Assembly (NCBI GenBank): GCA_900545035.1 | Contig: UQXM01000070.1 | Coordinates: 1-9,374 of the forward strand | DNA: 9,374 nt | Direction: 5' to 3' | Origin: an uncultured Fusobacterium sp. | GTDB taxonomy: Bacteria > Fusobacteriota > Fusobacteriia > Fusobacteriales > Fusobacteriaceae | Part shown: positions 6,836 through 9,374 of the stretch, piece after piece | Position numbering within the stretch: position 1 is the stretch's first letter | How the letters are laid out: each line of letters starts with the position of its first letter | The notes under the pieces: generated by a model | Seen by the model: the letters and a program-made list of their open reading frames with translations, nothing else | What the model was told of the DNA's origin: nothing | Databases searched by the model: none | Program-made: the position numbers and the translations under genes

Positions 6836-9374
6836 TTACATTACCTCTCTTCTGCAAATCTGAATATAAGGACAGTACACACAGCTTCCTTTTTTTTCTG
6901 CTCTCTCATAATATTTTTTTCCTGCAAAGTCTTTGAAAAACTCTTCCAATTCAGTTTTTGAAACAGTTGATTTATCTATTTTTTCATAGCTTCCCTGTAT
7001 TACATTATATATTCTTTTAAGAGCTGCGTTTTCATCTCCGTACATGATTATGGAATAAATATCCAGCTGCTCGGCTTTTTTTCCTCCTGTTTTATAATCC
7101 ACAATATATTTTCCTCCGTCCTCTGTTTCAACCACAAGGTCGGCTCTTCCTTTTATAAATATATCCGTATCGCCTTCAAAAAACGGAACTTTATCAGAAT
7201 CGCTTTTTTCTCCCCAGAAAATATTCACTTTTTTTCCTGAAAGTTCCTTTTCTATCTCCCTGTAAAATTTAAAAAGATTGGATTTTATTTTTGGAAACAG
7301 TACTTCTTTAAAATATAAATCCATATACACAGGAATTTTCATACTGTTTTCTGCTAAAATTTTCTCAATAATTCTGTTTGTTTCTGCTTCGTCCAATCTG
7401 TAATCGCTGTGTTTTTTAATATTCATATATACTTTTTTGGAAACTTCGTCAAAAATTTTGTGAGCTGTTATCCCCAAAAATCTCATAGATGTTCCGTAAT
7501 CCTCTTTTTCATCCCCGGAAAGTTCTCCGTTTCTCTCAAGAAAAAATCTGTATCCGCACTCCCGCAGATTTATTACATCATAAGTTCCCAAAACAAGTTT
7601 ATTGTCTTCAAAATCTCTGCTTTCTTTTTTCAAAGAAAAATATTCTTCAATGTTTTTTAATTTGTCAAAATCAAAAATTTTATCTTCAGAATTTGTAAGA
7701 CTGTTTTTTATAATCTCAAAAATTTCATCTTTTGAAAGAGGATTTTTTTCAATCTGAATATTGTATCTTAACATCAATTCATCTAAAAATACAGATTTTC
7801 CCACACCTTCATTTTCTATATTTTGAGTGAAAATCACAGATTCTCCGCAGTTAAAAATTCCCTGTACAAATCTGTATTTTGCAATAAGTTTTTTTTCTTC
7901 AAAAGTGGTAAAACCGTTTGCTCCTCTCTGACTTTCTGTAAAAATCATATCATCTTTAAGATTTCCCGGCAGAGAGGTACTGTCTGTATCAACAAAATAA
8001 GATTTCCCTCCTGATTTTATTCTCGAATCGGAAATATTTTTTACTATTCCCAAAAGTTTAGCTTCATCTTTTTCAACCTCTCTTATTTCTATTCCCTCCA
8101 TATATTTTATAAGAAGAGTATAAAGATCTGTCCCTGTATTTTCTCTGAAAAGTTCCCTGAAACCTCCTGCTCCGCAAAGCTTCTCACTGGTTTTAATATT
8201 ATCCACAGCCTGATAAAATTTTTCCACAATATCAAGATACTCACTCTCTCTGAATTTTTCAAAACCGATTTTTTTTATATATTCCACAAATTCATCAACT
8301 GTTTTATAGCTTTTTATTTCCAAAATATCTTTGTAAATTCTGCCAAATGTTTCTGAGATATCATCAAAATAATTTTCTCCCTCTTCTGATTCTTCTGCAA
8401 TTTTTTTTATTTCCATATCATTTAAAATCATCTCTTTAAAAAGTTTCTCATCTATATATTTATATTCAGCAGAAAAAATCTGTCTGAATTTTTTTTCGGC
8501 AGTTTTATTTATATTATAAATATATTTAAAAATTTCACAATCCAAAGCCTCTGCAAAATTTTCAACAGGAATACTGTTTCTCTTTTTCGGTTCAAGAGAG
8601 AGAACAAGAGAATTCTGTATTTTCATAAATTTATATAGTTTTGTGTCATCAAGAACTTTCAGCTTCTGTGAAGCAAAATATTTTGGAAAAAGCTGTGCAT
8701 ATCTGTTTTTATCGGGAACAGATGAAAAAATCTCTTTTATATTTTTTTCATTATTTTTTAAAATCCAGATAAGATTTATAATTTCTGACATCTCTCCGGA
8801 ATTTTCAAACACTCTGCATTTTATCTCATTTTTTGAAAGAGATACCTTTTCTATTTCCAGCTTTTCCTCATTATAATCTTCACGAGACATCTGCAAAATT
8901 ATTTCCACATCTGCTATTCTGTCCAACTTTTTTAATATTTCTTTCATTAATGGTGTAAAACAAGGTATATCTGCAAAAATTATTTTATTATAATCTTTTA
9001 TAAATTCTTCACTATAATTTTCAATATGTTCTGTCCAGTCGCTGGGAATAAAATCATTTTTCTTTAAAAAAACATCATATTCTTCTTTTAAAATATCAAA
9101 TTTTTTTATATATTCTTTCTGCCACTCCTGTAATCCCTCAATATTTTCTGTCATATTAAGAGAAAGCTCCCTGTAATATTTAAAAAACAGGTCGGCAAAA
9201 TCAATAATATCATAATAGTTTTGAATGTTCAGCATATCTTTATGCTCTTTTTTCAAAACTCTGTACAAAGTAAGAGGTCTTTTTGCTTCTGTAAGAATTA
9301 TTTTTTCTGTGATAAATATTTTTTTCTGGGATGCATCCGAATGTCGAAGAGGCGCCCCGCATTCCGTACGCTTT
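6836..9374 (-). CDS. addB: AddB-like PD-(D/E)XK nuclease subunit with Fe-S cysteines (5' end outside window)
   Basis: Partner of the downstream AddA-like subunit; it should supply the second nuclease and an inactive helicase-like scaffold for DNA-end resection. The frame is open to the window edge. The first plausible start is TTG 9268, giving 810 residues, which number the motifs here. Upstream codons 9269..9327 still encode native-looking protein (KKIFITEKIILTEAKRPLT), so that TTG is probably internal and the true start lies beyond the window. Residues 1-560 resemble the divergent helicase-like part of AddB/RecC proteins without a Walker A. The C-terminal nuclease has GITAHK (H603), KGRADL (D710) and IVDYKTGG (D724, K726). 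Four cysteines, C571 in LRECGYRFFL and C796-x2-C799-x5-C805, match the [4Fe-4S] pattern of Bacillus AddB. Full-length AddB is usually about 1150 residues. The stop codon is one base before the addA start. Family call is good; exact subunit class relies on cysteines and context. Confidence 0.85.
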   Translation of the reverse strand, partial: KRTECGAPLRHSDASQKKIFITEKIILTEAKRPLTLYRVLKKEHKDMLNIQNYYDIIDFADLFFKYYRELSLNMTENIEGLQEWQKEYIKKFDILKEEYDVFLKKNDFIPSDWTEHIENYSEEFIKDYNKIIFADIPCFTPLMKEILKKLDRIADVEIILQMSREDYNEEKLEIEKVSLSKNEIKCRVFENSGEMSEIINLIWILKNNEKNIKEIFSSVPDKNRYAQLFPKYFASQKLKVLDDTKLYKFMKIQNSLVLSLEPKKRNSIPVENFAEALDCEIFKYIYNINKTAEKKFRQIFSAEYKYIDEKLFKEMILNDMEIKKIAEESEEGENYFDDISETFGRIYKDILEIKSYKTVDEFVEYIKKIGFEKFRESEYLDIVEKFYQAVDNIKTSEKLCGAGGFRELFRENTGTDLYTLLIKYMEGIEIREVEKDEAKLLGIVKNISDSRIKSGGKSYFVDTDSTSLPGNLKDDMIFTESQRGANGFTTFEEKKLIAKYRFVQGIFNCGESVIFTQNIENEGVGKSVFLDELMLRYNIQIEKNPLSKDEIFEIIKNSLTNSEDKIFDFDKLKNIEEYFSLKKESRDFEDNKLVLGTYDVINLRECGYRFFLERNGELSGDEKEDYGTSMRFLGITAHKIFDEVSKKVYMNIKKHSDYRLDEAETNRIIEKILAENSMKIPVYMDLYFKEVLFPKIKSNLFKFYREIEKELSGKKVNIFWGEKSDSDKVPFFEGDTDIFIKGRADLVVETEDGGKYIVDYKTGGKKAEQLDIYSIIMYGDENAALKRIYNVIQGSYEKIDKSTVSKTELEEFFKDFAGKKYYERAEKKGSCVYCPYIQICRREVM
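9328..9374. other. GC-rich terminal segment that does not match the rest of the window
   Basis: These 47 bases are about 60% GC (28 of 47), against under 30% for the remainder, with an abrupt change after a T7 tract. They contain the perfect palindromes GGATGCATCC (9329..9338), GGCGCC (9351..9356) and CGTACG (9365..9370), plus a GAATG...CATTC inverted pair. The AddB frame stays open through it, but the encoded residues (CGAPLRHSDASQ) do not resemble the lysine/glutamate/isoleucine-rich protein that follows. The likeliest reading is a contig-end artefact or chimeric join; a real foreign insertion is possible. Confidence 0.45.

Noticed and set aside
7409..7660. Plus-strand open frames opposite addB (also 7489..7698, 7823..8014, 8643..8876)
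   Set aside because: They lie entirely antisense to a well-supported gene, are rich in F, S, K and N from reversed AT-rich codons, and have no recognisable motifs or convincing ribosome sites.
7786..7815. ENEGVGKS in the AddB-like protein (about residues 485-492) as a Walker A ATP site
   Set aside because: The required glycine five residues before GK is absent (position 485 is E). The segment fits the RecC/AddB region that precedes the conserved serine-phenylalanine-leucine stretch, not a P-loop.
1..9374. CRISPR array, tRNA/rRNA, insertion sequence or phage attachment site
   Set aside because: No regularly spaced repeats, no clover-leaf or rRNA-like segments, no transposase and no terminal inverted repeats were seen; nearly all of the window is explained by the five genes and their control regions.

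Overview
The window is very AT-rich (clearly below 30% GC by eye). Every gene is on the minus strand, and the coding strand is A/purine-rich. Base composition, gene content and protein style fit a low-GC anaerobe, most likely a member of Fusobacteriota (Fusobacterium-like). That assignment is an inference from composition, since no rRNA or other marker gene is present.

Read in the direction of transcription (from high to low coordinates), the first half is a two-gene DNA-repair operon. An AddB-like nuclease subunit (6836..9374, 5' end not in the window) is followed after a single base by an AddA/RecB-like helicase-nuclease (3742..6834). Both carry a C-terminal PD-(D/E)XK nuclease domain, and the AddB-like protein keeps the four cysteines expected for an Fe-S cluster. 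Together they should form the ATP-dependent helicase-nuclease that processes double-strand DNA ends for RecA-mediated recombination.

The second half is a beta-glucoside uptake and hydrolysis locus. It has an RpiR-family regulator with an HTH and a SIS domain (2830..3708), a PTS EIIBC permease without an EIIA domain (1242..2624), and a family 1 glycosidase, probably a 6-phospho-beta-glucosidase, that runs off the low-coordinate edge (1..1147). The permease would phosphorylate the incoming beta-glucoside and the glycosidase would cleave the 6-phospho-glycoside. The RpiR protein probably senses a sugar phosphate and controls the permease promoter.

The regulatory DNA is unusually readable. A good sigma70-type promoter for the regulator lies across the last codons and stop of addA. 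An intrinsic terminator follows the regulator. Its U-tract is interleaved with a promoter for the permease that is flanked by two near-identical 19-bp direct repeats 43 bp apart, which are strong operator candidates.

The last ~47 bases (9328..9374) are about 60% GC, contain several short perfect palindromes and look foreign to the rest of the window. They may be a contig-end artefact or chimeric join. I found no RNA genes, CRISPR arrays or insertion sequences. I did not find a convincing undescribed system; the most informative points are the permease control region, the atypical SIS motif of the regulator, the compact AddAB-like pair and the anomalous terminus.
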